From contig JAGWBX010000004.1 in the NCBI GenBank assembly GCA_021295655.1, positions 1-62,890 of the forward strand: a stretch of 62,890 bases of DNA, given 5' to 3'. This document shows, one piece after another, positions 34,725-44,209 of this stretch. Below the pieces are notes generated by a model. That model was not told the DNA's origin. It was given only the letters and a program-made list of their open reading frames with translations, and did no database searches. Within the stretch, counting starts at the first letter, position 1, and each line of letters starts with the position of its first letter. A program made the position numbers and the translations under genes. The stretch is from Candidatus Latescibacterota bacterium (lineage in GTDB: Bacteria > Latescibacterota > UBA2968 > GCA-2709665).

Positions 34725-35765
34725 ATGGATTACGCCATTGAAAGTACCGTCAAGGTCGTTGTGGTATTCGCCGGGCTTCTCGGCGCGGTTGCCTATCTCG
34801 TACTGGCTGAGCGGAAGATCAGCGCATATATCCAGAACCGTCTGGGTCCCAACCGGGTCGGGCCATGGGGATTGCTTCAGCCGATTGCCGACGGTCTCAA
34901 GTTTCTATTCAAGGAAGATGTGATCCCCCGGCACGTGAACCGGTTCGTATATCTTGCCGCGCCGCCTGCCATTCTCGTCCCCGCGCTGATGGGCTTTGCC
35001 ATTGTGCCGTTCGGTGATTCCATTACCCTGTGGGGCCGGGAGATCCGGCTGCAGATCGCCGATGTAAATATCGGCATCCTCTACCTCCTGGCACTGGCGT
35101 CGCTGGGGGTGTACGGGGTGGTACTTGGCGGATGGGCGTCCAACAACAAATATGCCCTCCTGGGTGGGCTGCGTGCGTCCGCCCAGATGATCAGCTACGA
35201 ACTGGCGCTGGGGTTGTCGCTGATCGGTGTGCTGATGGCCGCAGGCACATTGCAACTGGATGAAATCGTCAGGCAGCAGTCGGAACGGACGCTGTTCGGT
35301 TTTCTGCCGGGATGGAACGTATTCACGCAGCCGCTCGGGTTCGTGTTGTTCACTGCGGCCGCGTTTGCCGAGAGCAACCGGCTGCCGTTCGATTTGCCGG
35401 AATCCGAACAGGAACTGGTGGCCGGTTATCACGCCGAGTACAGCAGTATGAAGTTCGCCATGTTCTTCATGGCCGAGTATGCCCACATGATTACGGCGTC
35501 GGCCGTAATAGCCACACTGTTCTTCGGCGGCTGGGATATGCCATGGCTGGTGGATCCCGGAAGTTCCTCGATAGGCGCCAGTCTGCTCAAGGTGCTCGCG
35601 TTTCTGATCAAGACCGGATTCTTCATGTTTCTGTTCCTGTGGGTACGCTGGACCCTTCCGCGTTTTCGGTACGATCAGGTGATGTGGCTGGGGTGGAAGG
35701 TTCTGCTGCCGCTGGCGCTTCTGAACGTCTTCTTAACCGGGCTTTATCTGACGCTTACGAACTGA
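34725..35765 (+). CDS. nuoH: NADH-quinone oxidoreductase subunit H
   Basis: This 346-residue membrane subunit with eight or nine transmembrane helices links the quinone site to the proton path. It shows AERKISAYIQNRLGPNRVG near the N-terminus, LLQPIADGLKFLFKED and the acidic loop AESNRLPFDLPESEQELVAGY. It precedes nuoJ by 45 bp. nuoI, normally placed between nuoH and nuoJ, is missing. Confidence 0.96.
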   Translation: MDYAIESTVKVVVVFAGLLGAVAYLVLAERKISAYIQNRLGPNRVGPWGLLQPIADGLKFLFKEDVIPRHVNRFVYLAAPPAILVPALMGFAIVPFGDSITLWGREIRLQIADVNIGILYLLALASLGVYGVVLGGWASNNKYALLGGLRASAQMISYELALGLSLIGVLMAAGTLQLDEIVRQQSERTLFGFLPGWNVFTQPLGFVLFTAAAFAESNRLPFDLPESEQELVAGYHAEYSSMKFAMFFMAEYAHMITASAVIATLFFGGWDMPWLVDPGSSSIGASLLKVLAFLIKTGFFMFLFLWVRWTLPRFRYDQVMWLGWKVLLPLALLNVFLTGLYLTLTN

Positions 35766-35810
35766 GTGTTCCGCCCCGGAATACTTCAGCGGCGACCCGC
35801 GGGAGGGATA

Positions 35811-36338
35811 ATGGAGCAGATTTTCTTTTACGTTTTTGCCGCAATCGCGCTTGTTGCGGCAGTGCTCCTTGTCGCGTTTCGCAATCCGGTTTACAGCGCC
35901 CTGTCTCTGGTGACTGCGTTCTTCGCCCTGGCGGGGCTTTTTGTTTTGCTGAATGCCTATTTCCTGGCGGCGGTTCAGATTATCGTGTACGCCGGCGCAA
36001 TCATGGTACTCTTCCTGTTTGTGATCATGCTCCTGAACCTGGGGCATTCCGACGCACTCGAGCGTGTCGCGGGAAAATACCGGCGCGTCGCGGTTGTCTT
36101 GCTGGCGGCGACACTGGTGGCGCAACTGGGCTTCATGGCGGGGCGGAAATGGGCGGGCATGCCGGCTTCCGAAGACGCGCCGTTGTTTACCGACAACATC
36201 AACACCATCGGCAGGATGTTGTATACGAGGTATCTGTTTCCTTTCGAGGTGGTCTCCGTAATTCTGCTGGTCGCCCTGATCGGTGTGATGGTCATGGTGA
36301 AGGGGGATCGCGAAGGGGGAGAAAACCAACCCCGATAG
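35811..36338 (+). CDS. nuoJ: NADH-quinone oxidoreductase subunit J
   Basis: This 175-residue protein has five membrane helices and the conserved third-helix region VQIIVYAGAIMVLFLFVIM containing the pi-bulge. ATG 35811 was chosen because GGGAGGG lies five bases upstream; the frame remains open to 35766 without a better site. It is part of the H/A/J/K hydrophilic axis of complex I. Confidence 0.95.
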   Translation: MEQIFFYVFAAIALVAAVLLVAFRNPVYSALSLVTAFFALAGLFVLLNAYFLAAVQIIVYAGAIMVLFLFVIMLLNLGHSDALERVAGKYRRVAVVLLAATLVAQLGFMAGRKWAGMPASEDAPLFTDNINTIGRMLYTRYLFPFEVVSVILLVALIGVMVMVKGDREGGENQPR

Positions 36339-36426
36339 GGGGGGCCGTATCTGTCCAGGTGCGGGCGTCGGTCCGTTCTTCGTTTTCGTGGTGAATTCGT
36401 GATAGATACATAACAGTGAGATCGAG

Positions 36427-36732
36427 ATGGCCGTTCCGGTTTCCTATTACCTGATCCTGAGCGCGATGCTGTTCGCCATCGGCGTGACGGGCGTGCTGAT
36501 CCGTCGCAATGCGATCGTGATTTTCATGTGTATCGAACTGATGCTGAACGCCGTCAATCTGTTGTTCGTGACGATGGCGCGTTACATGGGTTCGGGCTCC
36601 GGGCAGGTGTTCGTGTTTTTCGTGATGGCGGTGTCCGCTGCCGAAGTGGCGGTCGGGCTGGCGATTATCATCGCGCTTTACAGGAACAGGCAGACACTGG
36701 ACGTGGGCGAGGTGAATCTGTTGAAATGGTAG
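36427..36732 (+). CDS. nuoK: NADH-quinone oxidoreductase subunit K
   Basis: This 101-residue three-helix subunit is related to MrpC. It keeps the two membrane glutamates, one in [15 protein letters not shown] and one in [11 protein letters not shown]. The 88-bp gap after nuoJ has a possible ribosome-binding site but no gene. Confidence 0.95.
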   Translation: MAVPVSYYLILSAMLFAIGVTGVLIRRNAIVIFMCIELMLNAVNLLFVTMARYMGSGSGQVFVFFVMAVSAAEVAVGLAIIIALYRNRQTLDVGEVNLLKW

Positions 36733-36793
36733 GCGCCGTTGGAGCCCGGGACCGCGATGCTTTTTTGTCTCTTCTGATTTGAGTGGGCTTGAA

Positions 36794-38653
36794 ATGTTGA
36801 CCGTCGTCATTCTGATCATCCTCTTTCCGCTTGCCGGCGCGGCCGTTAACGGTCTGTTCGGGTACAGGCTGCGGGAAACGTCGGGGTATATCGGCGCCGC
36901 GGCGGTCGGTCTCTCATGGGTATTGTCTCTGCGCGTTCTGTTCTGGGTGATGGGCGGTGGAGAACTGAACGAAGACGTGTACACGTGGATTGCGGCGGGG
37001 TCGTTCAAAGCCTCGGTGGGGTTTCAGGTCGATGCGCTGTCGACGTTCATGATTGTGACGGTTACGACGATCTCGTTTCTGATCCATGTATATTCCTTTG
37101 GATATATGCGCAACGACCCTGGGTTTGCCAGGTTCTTCGCCTATCTCAACCTGTTTGTGTTCTCAATGCTGGTCCTGGTGCTCGCGAACAACTATCTGCT
37201 GATGTTCGTGGGGTGGGAAGGCGTTGGATTGTGTTCATATCTCCTGATCGGTTTCTGGTATGAGCGGAAGTCTGCATCCGATGCCGGCAAGAAGGCGTTC
37301 ATCGTGAACCGGATCGGAGACTTCGGTTTCCTGCTCGGCATTTTTCTGATGGCAAGTTACCTGGGTACGGTGCAGTACGCCGAGGTATTCGAAAAGGCGC
37401 CCCTGATGTTGTCCACGGGGGTTGCGACGGCAATTGCGCTCCTGCTCTTTCTGGGCGCCTGCGGCAAGTCGGCTCAGTTTCCGCTTTACGTCTGGCTGCC
37501 CGATGCAATGGAAGGGCCCACGCCCGTGAGTTCATTGATCCATGCGGCCACGATGGTCACGGCGGGGGTCTATATGGTGGCGCGCTCGAACGTGCTGTAT
37601 ACGCTCGCACCCACCGCCGGTGCCGTGGTGGCATGGATCGGCGTTGCCACGGCGTTGCTGGCCGCGACCATCGCGCTGGTGAATACCGATATCAAGCGGG
37701 TGCTGGCCTATTCAACGGTCAGCCAGCTGGGGTACATGTTTATTGGCGTGGGCGTTGGCGCGTATACGGCCGGAATTTTCCACCTGTTCACGCACGCGTT
37801 CTTCAAGGGATTGATGTTTCTGGCCGCGGGCAGCGTGATGCACGCGATGCAGGACGAATTGGATATGCGGAAGATGGGCGGACTTCTGGGCAAGATGCGG
37901 ATAACCGGCGTTACGTTCTGGATCGGCGCGCTCGCCATCGCGGGAATTCCGCCGCTGGCCGGCTTCTGGAGCAAGGACGAAATCCTGGTGAGTGCCTACC
38001 GCTCGGGGAACGTGGCGATCTGGGCTCTGGGCGTCGTGGGGGCTGTCCTTACGGCTTTTTACATGTTCCGGCTGATCCTGATGACTTTCCATGGACAGCC
38101 CCGGAATCGGCACCTGTACGACCACGCTCACGAGTCGCCACCGAACATGACGGTCCCGCTGGTCGTTCTGGCGCTCGGATCGGCCGTCGTGGGGTTCGGG
38201 GGCGTTCCGCCGGGGCAGGGCTGGATCGATGGGTTCCTGAGCGATACGGCTGGCGCGGCCCATTATGAGGTGTCAGGGGGAATGTCCGGGGGGATGCTGG
38301 TGGGGATTTCCGTCATTGCAGGCGTGTTGGGAATCGGATACGCATTCTGGATGCACAGAGCGGGCAGGCTGGGAGCCGCATCGTCGAACGCCGTTCACGG
38401 GCTGCTGGTGCGAAAGTGGTACGTCGACGAGATTTACCAGGTCCTGATCGTCCGGCCGATTCATCGGCTTTCGCTGGTGTTGGCGCGTGTTATCGATGCA
38501 ATCGTGGTGGACGGGATTGCGAACGGGCTGGGCCTGCTGGTGAAGGGCGCGGGCTGGGTCGTTACCCGCTTTCAGTCGGGCAACGCGCCTACCTATGCGC
38601 TCTGGATGGTGCTTGGCGTGGTTGCGGTGATTTACTATGTGTCCGGGAATTGA
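36794..38653 (+). CDS. nuoL: NADH-quinone oxidoreductase subunit L (antiporter-like)
   Basis: This protein of about 619 residues is the distal proton-pumping subunit. It has 14 core helices with the TM5 Glu (VGWEGVGLCSYLLIGFW), the TM7 Lys region GACGKSAQFPLYVWLPDAMEGPTPVS, and a C-terminal extension for the lateral helix. ATG 36794 is preferred; an in-frame TTG at 36779 gives five more residues. Unlike MrpA it lacks MbhD/E-type domains. Confidence 0.94.
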   Translation: MLTVVILIILFPLAGAAVNGLFGYRLRETSGYIGAAAVGLSWVLSLRVLFWVMGGGELNEDVYTWIAAGSFKASVGFQVDALSTFMIVTVTTISFLIHVYSFGYMRNDPGFARFFAYLNLFVFSMLVLVLANNYLLMFVGWEGVGLCSYLLIGFWYERKSASDAGKKAFIVNRIGDFGFLLGIFLMASYLGTVQYAEVFEKAPLMLSTGVATAIALLLFLGACGKSAQFPLYVWLPDAMEGPTPVSSLIHAATMVTAGVYMVARSNVLYTLAPTAGAVVAWIGVATALLAATIALVNTDIKRVLAYSTVSQLGYMFIGVGVGAYTAGIFHLFTHAFFKGLMFLAAGSVMHAMQDELDMRKMGGLLGKMRITGVTFWIGALAIAGIPPLAGFWSKDEILVSAYRSGNVAIWALGVVGAVLTAFYMFRLILMTFHGQPRNRHLYDHAHESPPNMTVPLVVLALGSAVVGFGGVPPGQGWIDGFLSDTAGAAHYEVSGGMSGGMLVGISVIAGVLGIGYAFWMHRAGRLGAASSNAVHGLLVRKWYVDEIYQVLIVRPIHRLSLVLARVIDAIVVDGIANGLGLLVKGAGWVVTRFQSGNAPTYALWMVLGVVAVIYYVSGN

Positions 38654-38695
38654 ATCGCTGTATTAAAACGCCGTGCGGAACGAGGAACTGAACCT

Positions 38696-40216
38696 ATGCC
38701 TGGACTCCTTACAGGCCTGATCTTTATCCCTTTGATTGGCGGCGTGCTGGTCCTGCTGTTCGGTCGCGGCCGGGACGGATTCAGCCGCGTTTTCGCTCTG
38801 GCAGTGGCATTTGTGAATTTGCTGCTGTCCGTTTTGTTGTACGCCGAATTCAGAGCAGGCGTTCCCGGGATGCAGTTTGTGGAAAGGGTAGAGTGGGTAG
38901 GCCAGTTTGGCATCTCTTACTTCGTGGGGATCGACGGAATCAGTCTGTTGCTGGTACTGGTGACCACCCTGCTCACGTTCCTTGCGATTCTCGCCTCCTG
39001 GTCGTCAATAACGTCCCGTGTACGGGAGTACATGGCTTCGATGCTTCTGTTGGAAACCGGGATGGTGGGGGTGTTCTGCGCCCTGGATCTGTTCCTCTTC
39101 TACGTGTTCTGGGAGGCCATGCTGATTCCGATGTATCTGTTGATTGGTGTCTGGGGCGGCGAACGTCGGATCTATGCGGCGGTGAAATTCGTGCTGTTTA
39201 CGCTGGCCGGCAGTCTGTTGATGCTCGTGGCGATCGTCTATCTCGGTCTTCAGTTCGGTACCTTCGACCTCATGGTGCTTCAGAAGATGACCTATCTGCA
39301 CCCGCAACAGCACTGGCTCTTCCTGGCGTTTTTCCTGAGTTTCGCCATCAAGGTCCCGCTGTTTCCGCTCCATACCTGGTTGCCGGACGCACACGTCGAG
39401 GCGCCAACGGCGGGCAGTGTCATCCTGGCCGGGGTTCTGCTCAAAATGGGAACCTACGGGTTGATCCGGTTCTGCCTGCCGTTGTTCCCGCTGGCTGCGT
39501 TGTACTTCACGCCGTACATCATGGCGCTCTCCGTAGTCGGCATCGTGTACGGCGCCCTGGTCGCGATGGTACAGACGGATATCAAAAAACTGGTGGCTTA
39601 TTCGAGCGTGAGCCACCTTGGATTCGTGGTCCTGGGTATTTTTGCCATGAACGCGCAGGGTATGCAGGGCGGAATCATCCAGATGGTGAACCACGGGCTC
39701 TCAACCGGAGCGCTGTTTCTGATTGTGGGAATGATATACGAACGCCGGCATACGCGGCTGATTGCGGACTTTGGAGGACTGGCCAGATCCATTCCGGTAT
39801 TCGCCACCTTCTTTCTGATTACGACGCTTTCTTCCATTGGACTTCCCGGGCTGAACGGGTTTGTGGGTGAGTTTCTGATCCTGCTCGGCACGTTCAAGGC
39901 AAGCAAAGTGTATGGCGTCATCGCCGCATCGGGTGTCGTCCTTGCCGCCGTGTACATGCTGTGGATGTTCCAGCGCGTGGTTTGGGGAGAGGTGAAAGAC
40001 GAACGCAACCGGAAGCTGCCGGACCTGACCCTGCGTGAATGGCTCATTCTGACGCCGCTGGTGATCCTGATGTTCTGGATTGGCGTGTACCCGGGCGCTC
40101 TCCTGAAGAAAACCGAATTGTCCGCCAAACTCGTGATCGAACAGGTACGCATCCGTCAGATCGAAAGCCTGAACGAATTTCTCGCGACGGTTCGCAAAGA
40201 CGAGAAAACCAGATAG
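38696..40216 (+). CDS. nuoM: NADH-quinone oxidoreductase subunit M (antiporter-like)
   Basis: This 506-residue antiporter-like proton channel subunit has the TM5 Glu in FYVFWEAMLIPMYLLIGVWG, the TM7 Lys in FAIKVPLFPLHTWLPDAHVEAP and the TM12 region. A GAGGAA ribosome-binding site lies nine bases before the ATG. In most bacteria nuoN follows at once; here an 11-gene Mrp/Mbh-like module (nine clear parts plus a small protein) intervenes. Confidence 0.95.
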   Translation: MPGLLTGLIFIPLIGGVLVLLFGRGRDGFSRVFALAVAFVNLLLSVLLYAEFRAGVPGMQFVERVEWVGQFGISYFVGIDGISLLLVLVTTLLTFLAILASWSSITSRVREYMASMLLLETGMVGVFCALDLFLFYVFWEAMLIPMYLLIGVWGGERRIYAAVKFVLFTLAGSLLMLVAIVYLGLQFGTFDLMVLQKMTYLHPQQHWLFLAFFLSFAIKVPLFPLHTWLPDAHVEAPTAGSVILAGVLLKMGTYGLIRFCLPLFPLAALYFTPYIMALSVVGIVYGALVAMVQTDIKKLVAYSSVSHLGFVVLGIFAMNAQGMQGGIIQMVNHGLSTGALFLIVGMIYERRHTRLIADFGGLARSIPVFATFFLITTLSSIGLPGLNGFVGEFLILLGTFKASKVYGVIAASGVVLAAVYMLWMFQRVVWGEVKDERNRKLPDLTLREWLILTPLVILMFWIGVYPGALLKKTELSAKLVIEQVRIRQIESLNEFLATVRKDEKTR

Positions 40217-40267
40217 TTTGAACCGGACGTCGGGCGCGTTCGGTCGTTGCGTGGAGGGAACCGGGTT

Positions 40268-40753
40268 TTGAGAATTCTGCTGAGTCTCGGCGTTACGCTG
40301 TTCGGTGTATGGCTGCTCTGGTCGGGCCACTATACCATCGAACGTACGCTGGTTCTCGTGCTTGGAATCGTCTCATGTCTGGCGGTTGTCGCCATCGTCC
40401 GGCGGATGGGTATCGTCGATTCCGAGGGGCATCCCATCCACCTGGCAGGTCGCGCGATCCTGTACGTTCCGTGGCTGCTGCTGGCCATTCTTCGGTCCAA
40501 TGTCGACGTGGCATTGCGAATCCTGAATCCGCGCCTGCCCGTCAGCCCCACCCTGATACGTGCCAGGGCAACCCAGAAAACCGCGCTGGGGAAGGTCATC
40601 TACGCCAACTCGATAACGCTGACGCCCGGGACGGTGTCGGTGGACGTGGAGAACGACCTTGTTCTGGTCCACGCGCTCTCGCGGGAAAGCGCCAGGGAAC
40701 TCGCGGAGGGCGAAATGGATCGCCGCGTCACGGCAGTGGAGGGAGGGTCCTGA
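40268..40753 (+). CDS. mrpE: Mrp-type Na+/H+ antiporter subunit E (MbhA-like)
   Basis: This 161-residue protein has two N-terminal membrane helices and a soluble C-terminal part with YANSITLTPGTVSVDVEND, the MNHE-family signature. TTG 40268 was chosen because GGAGGG lies nine bases upstream; an earlier TTG at 40247 overlaps that site. The stop overlaps the start of mrpF (TGATG). MrpE is a structural subunit needed for assembly of Mrp complexes. Confidence 0.9.
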   Translation: MRILLSLGVTLFGVWLLWSGHYTIERTLVLVLGIVSCLAVVAIVRRMGIVDSEGHPIHLAGRAILYVPWLLLAILRSNVDVALRILNPRLPVSPTLIRARATQKTALGKVIYANSITLTPGTVSVDVENDLVLVHALSRESARELAEGEMDRRVTAVEGGS

Positions 40754-41040
40754 TGTTTGCGGCGGCGATGGCGGCGATTCTGATAACGATGGTTCTGGTT
40801 CTGGTTCGAGCGTTCGCGGGTCCGACGGTCTACGACCGTATCCTCGCCGCAAATATGTTCGGCACCAAGATGATTCTCCTGATCGCGGTGCTGGGGTTTC
40901 TTACCGGCAGGCCGGATTTTCTCGATCTGGCGCTGATCTACGTCCTGTTGAACTTCATCGGGACGTTTGCCGTCCTCAAGTTCGTTCAGTACGGCAGCTT
41001 CGGGTCCGTTGACGGGGAGAACGGAGAGTCCGCCAAATGA
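40753..41040 (+). CDS. mrpF: Mrp-type Na+/H+ antiporter subunit F (MbhB-like)
   Basis: This 95-residue, three-helix membrane protein has the family motif AGPTVYDRILAANMFGTK. It is translationally coupled to mrpE upstream and mrpG downstream (4-base overlaps). Confidence 0.9.
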   Translation: MFAAAMAAILITMVLVLVRAFAGPTVYDRILAANMFGTKMILLIAVLGFLTGRPDFLDLALIYVLLNFIGTFAVLKFVQYGSFGSVDGENGESAK

Positions 41041-41354
41041 TGGTCAGCGATATCGTCAGCTGGGCATGTCTGCTCCTGGGGTCGTTCTTCTGTATCGTGG
41101 GCGGGATCGGGCTGATCAGACTTCCCGATTTCTACAGCCGCATGCACGGCGCCGGAATTGTCGATACCATCGGCGCCGGGCTTTTGCTTGCGGGGCTGAT
41201 GCTGCAGGGCGGACTCAGCATGGTCACCGTGAAACTGTTTCTGATCCTCCTGCTGATTTTCCTGACCGGCCCGGCATCGACTTATGCGGTTGCAAAGGCC
41301 GCCTTTACCTCCGGGTTGAAGCCTCTGCATGGGGAGGATCACCACCAACCATGA
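41037..41354 (+). CDS. mrpG: Mrp-type Na+/H+ antiporter subunit G (MbhC-like)
   Basis: This 105-residue protein has three membrane helices and GGIGLIRLPDFYSRMHGAGI, the PhaG/MnhG signature. The start overlaps the mrpF stop (ATGA). Two adjacent ATG codons (41037, 41040) cannot be told apart. Confidence 0.9.
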   Translation: MMVSDIVSWACLLLGSFFCIVGGIGLIRLPDFYSRMHGAGIVDTIGAGLLLAGLMLQGGLSMVTVKLFLILLLIFLTGPASTYAVAKAAFTSGLKPLHGEDHHQP

Positions 41355-41920
41355 TCGAACTCATAGACGTTGTTCTGCTGGCGTTCCTGGTCGCCACCGC
41401 CGTCGCCGTCGTCCTCATCCGCAACCTGCTCGCCTCCGTGATTCTGGCAGGAATCTTCAGCCTGCTTTCCGCGGGGTTGTTTACCGTGATGGACGCCGTT
41501 GACGTGGCCTTTACCGAAGCCGCAGTGGGAGCGGGGATCTCGACCGTACTGCTGCTCGGCACCCTCATGCTGACAACACGTGTCGAGAGGAGGCCCGCCC
41601 GGCTGTCGCCGCTTCCCCTTCTCGTGGTCCTGGCGACCGGGGCGGTCCTGATCTACGGAACGCTGGACATGCCGCGTTTCGGCGACGCCGACGCGCCCGT
41701 TCATACCCATATCGCGCCGGAATACCTCAAGGACACCGTGCCGCACGTGAATGGTTCGGCACAGCGCGTGGACGTTGAGAATATCGTGACTTCCGTCCTT
41801 GCCAGTTACAGAGGATACGATACGCTTGGCGAGACCACGGTGATCTTTTGCGCGGGCATCGGTGTGTTGCTGCTGCTGAAGGCGTCACGGCCAGGCCGCG
41901 ACCGGGAGGAAGGGCGGTGA
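41351..41920 (+). CDS. MrpA C-terminal-type subunit: fused MbhD-like and MbhE-like domains
   Basis: In this 189-residue protein, residues 1 to about 75 match the MbhD/DUF4040 three-helix domain (RNLLASVILAGIFSLLSAGL, then DVAFTEAAVGAG). After another helix and a short exposed stretch, the last 60 residues match MbhE (ENIVTSVLASYRGYDTLGET). In canonical Mrp these domains are the C-terminus of the large MrpA. Here they form a separate protein, as in archaeal Mbh. Overlaps of 4 bases join it to mrpG and mrpB. Confidence 0.85.
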   Translation: MIELIDVVLLAFLVATAVAVVLIRNLLASVILAGIFSLLSAGLFTVMDAVDVAFTEAAVGAGISTVLLLGTLMLTTRVERRPARLSPLPLLVVLATGAVLIYGTLDMPRFGDADAPVHTHIAPEYLKDTVPHVNGSAQRVDVENIVTSVLASYRGYDTLGETTVIFCAGIGVLLLLKASRPGRDREEGR

Positions 41921-42336
41921 AACACCAGATCATACCGAGGGTCATCGCCAAGCTGTTCATTCCGTTGATCCTTCTGTTTGCGCTATACGTCCAGTTTCAC
42001 GGCGATTTCGGGCCCGGGGGCGGGTTCCAGGCGGGTGTGATCTTTGCCGCGGGGTTTGTGCTGTACACGCTGATTTTCGGCCTGGCCGAGGCGCAACGTG
42101 TGGCCAGACCCGCCGTCGTGGAAATGGTCATTGCCCTGGGCCTGCTCCTGTATGCCGTCACCGGGGTCGCGGGGATCATGAAGGGCGGCCGTTACCTGGA
42201 CTACGGCGTGCTGGGATCGGATCCGGTGGGCGGTCAGCATCTGGGGATTCTGTTGATAGAACTGGGCGTGGGAATCACCGTGGCTTCGGTGATCATCGGG
42301 ATTTTCTTCGCCTTTGCCGGCAGGACGCGATCATGA
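41917..42336 (+). CDS. mrpB: Mrp-type Na+/H+ antiporter subunit B (MbhF-like)
   Basis: This 139-residue, four-helix MnhB-domain protein has LYVQFHGDFGPGGGFQAGVI and a GGRYLDYG loop. The start is GTG 41917 with GGGAGGAAGG upstream, overlapping the previous stop (GTGA). Confidence 0.9.
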   Translation: MKHQIIPRVIAKLFIPLILLFALYVQFHGDFGPGGGFQAGVIFAAGFVLYTLIFGLAEAQRVARPAVVEMVIALGLLLYAVTGVAGIMKGGRYLDYGVLGSDPVGGQHLGILLIELGVGITVASVIIGIFFAFAGRTRS

Positions 42337-42692
42337 CCGCGATCCCGGGTCTATATAACTATTGGATCGTCATCGTCCTGATGATGATCGGGTTCTACGC
42401 GGTGATCGCCAGCGGTAATCTGGTCAAGAAACTGATCGGCCTGAATATCTTTCAGACGTCGGTCTTCCTGTTCTACATCAGCCTGGGTAAAGTCTCCGGG
42501 GGGAGCGCACCGATCATCGCGGAAGGGGTACAGAGCTATTCGAACCCGCTGCCGCACGTGCTTATTCTGACGGCGATCGTGGTCGGTATCGCCACAACGT
42601 CTCTGGGCCTGGCGCTGGTGGTGCGGATCAAGGAAGCCTACGGCACAATAGAAGAGGAGGAGATTTACGGTCAGGGTGAGGAGACGCCCTGA
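42333..42692 (+). CDS. mrpC: Mrp-type Na+/H+ antiporter subunit C (MbhG/NuoK-like)
   Basis: This 119-residue, three-helix NuoK homologue has GNLVKKLIGLNIFQTSVFLF and NPLPHVLILTAIVVGIATT, typical of MrpC. It is overlapped by 4 bases with mrpB and shares a base-level junction with mrpD. Confidence 0.9.
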   Translation: MTAIPGLYNYWIVIVLMMIGFYAVIASGNLVKKLIGLNIFQTSVFLFYISLGKVSGGSAPIIAEGVQSYSNPLPHVLILTAIVVGIATTSLGLALVVRIKEAYGTIEEEEIYGQGEETP

Positions 42693-44209
42693 TGTCCGAC
42701 CATTTGCCCGCTTTGCAGATCGTGGTACCCCTCATTGCCGCGCCGGTCTGCCTGCTGCTGAGGCGAAGGATGCTGGCCTGGGCCTTCGCCACGGCTGTCG
42801 CATGGACGGCGATGGGGATCGCTGTGCTGCTGCTCATAAGGATCCTGGATACCGGCACGCTCTCATACGCGCTGGGGAGCTGGAGCGCCCCCTGGGGGAT
42901 CGAGTATCGGATCGATGCGGTCAACGCGTTCGTATTGTTCCTGGTGGCTTCCATTGGCGCCGTTGTACTCGTTTACGCGCCCCACAGCGCTGCCCGGGAA
43001 ATCCCGCACGACCGGCACTATCTGTTTTACGCGGCATATCTCACGTGCCTGACGGGCCTGCTCGGCATGGCCATTACCGGCGACGCGTTCAACCTGTTCG
43101 TTTTCATAGAGATCGCCTCCCTTTCCACCTACGCGCTGATCAGCCTTGGAGAAGACCGTCGCGCCCTGACGGCCGCTTATCAATACCTGGTATTGGGTAC
43201 CGTCGGGGCAACGTTCATCCTGATCGGCGTGGGTCTCCTCTATATGGCAACGGGGACCCTGAACATGGCGGACCTCGCGGTGCGTCTGGGTCCGGTCCTG
43301 GGCACGAGGACGGTGCTGGCGGCGTTCGCGTTTCTCAGCGTTGGCCTGTGTTTGAAACTGGCCCTGTTTCCCCTGCACATGTGGTTGCCCAATGCGTATT
43401 GTTACGCGCCATCCATGGTGACGGCCCTTCTTGCGGCAACGGCGACCAAGGTTTCCATTTATGTCCTCCTGCGGTTTGTCTTCACCGTGTTCGGACCCCG
43501 ATTCGCATTCGATACGATCGGGATACACGTCGTGCTGTTGCCGCTTTCGCTCCTGGGTATTTTCGCAGCCTCAACGGTGGCCATATTCCAGCGGAACATC
43601 AAGCGCATGCTCGCCTGGTCCAGCGTTGCCCAGGTCGGCTACATGATGCTTGGCGTCGCTTTTGTGTCTGTGAGCGGCGCCGGACCTGAAATCCGGTTCG
43701 GTCCGGGATCGTTGAATGGCCTGACGGCGGGAATCGTCCACCTCTTCAACCACGCCGTGATGAAGGGCGCGCTGTTTCTGGGCATGGGTTGTATCGCCCT
43801 GCGCATCGGCTCCGTGCAACTTGACGATCTGCACGGGCTCGGACGCCGCATGCCGGTGACGACGGCGGCCCTTGTGCTCGGGGGCCTCAGCCTGATCGGC
43901 GTGCCTCTCACGGTGGGCTTCATCAGCAAGTGGTACCTGGTTCTGGCAGCCCTGGAAAAGGGCTGGTGGCCGGTTGCGGTACTGGTCCTGCTGGGTTCCC
44001 TGCTGGCGGTCGTCTACGTATGGCGCGTGGTTGAAGTCGCCTATTTCCGCAAGCCCCCGGCTCCGGCCGGCGTAACCGAGGCGCCGCTGCTGATGCACGT
44101 CCCGATGTGGATCCTGATCGCAGCCACCCTCTACTTCGGCATTTCTACGTCCCTGACCGTGGGTGTTGCCCGGCAGGCCGCCGGATGGCTGATGGGAATT
44201 GCTCCATGA
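42692..44209 (+). CDS. mrpD: Mrp-type antiporter subunit D (first of three)
   Basis: This 505-residue antiporter-like subunit has 14 predicted helices. The key charged residues are kept: TM5 Glu in FVFIEIASLSTYALISLG, TM7 Lys in LKLALFPLHMWLPNAY, TM8 Lys in TATKVSIYVLLRF, and MKGALFLGMG near TM12. In Mrp complexes MrpD carries an ion channel used for Na+/H+ exchange. Its position after E-F-G-A(C)-B-C copies the gene order of archaeal Mbh/Mrp clusters. Confidence 0.9.
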   Translation: MSDHLPALQIVVPLIAAPVCLLLRRRMLAWAFATAVAWTAMGIAVLLLIRILDTGTLSYALGSWSAPWGIEYRIDAVNAFVLFLVASIGAVVLVYAPHSAAREIPHDRHYLFYAAYLTCLTGLLGMAITGDAFNLFVFIEIASLSTYALISLGEDRRALTAAYQYLVLGTVGATFILIGVGLLYMATGTLNMADLAVRLGPVLGTRTVLAAFAFLSVGLCLKLALFPLHMWLPNAYCYAPSMVTALLAATATKVSIYVLLRFVFTVFGPRFAFDTIGIHVVLLPLSLLGIFAASTVAIFQRNIKRMLAWSSVAQVGYMMLGVAFVSVSGAGPEIRFGPGSLNGLTAGIVHLFNHAVMKGALFLGMGCIALRIGSVQLDDLHGLGRRMPVTTAALVLGGLSLIGVPLTVGFISKWYLVLAALEKGWWPVAVLVLLGSLLAVVYVWRVVEVAYFRKPPAPAGVTEAPLLMHVPMWILIAATLYFGISTSLTVGVARQAAGWLMGIAP

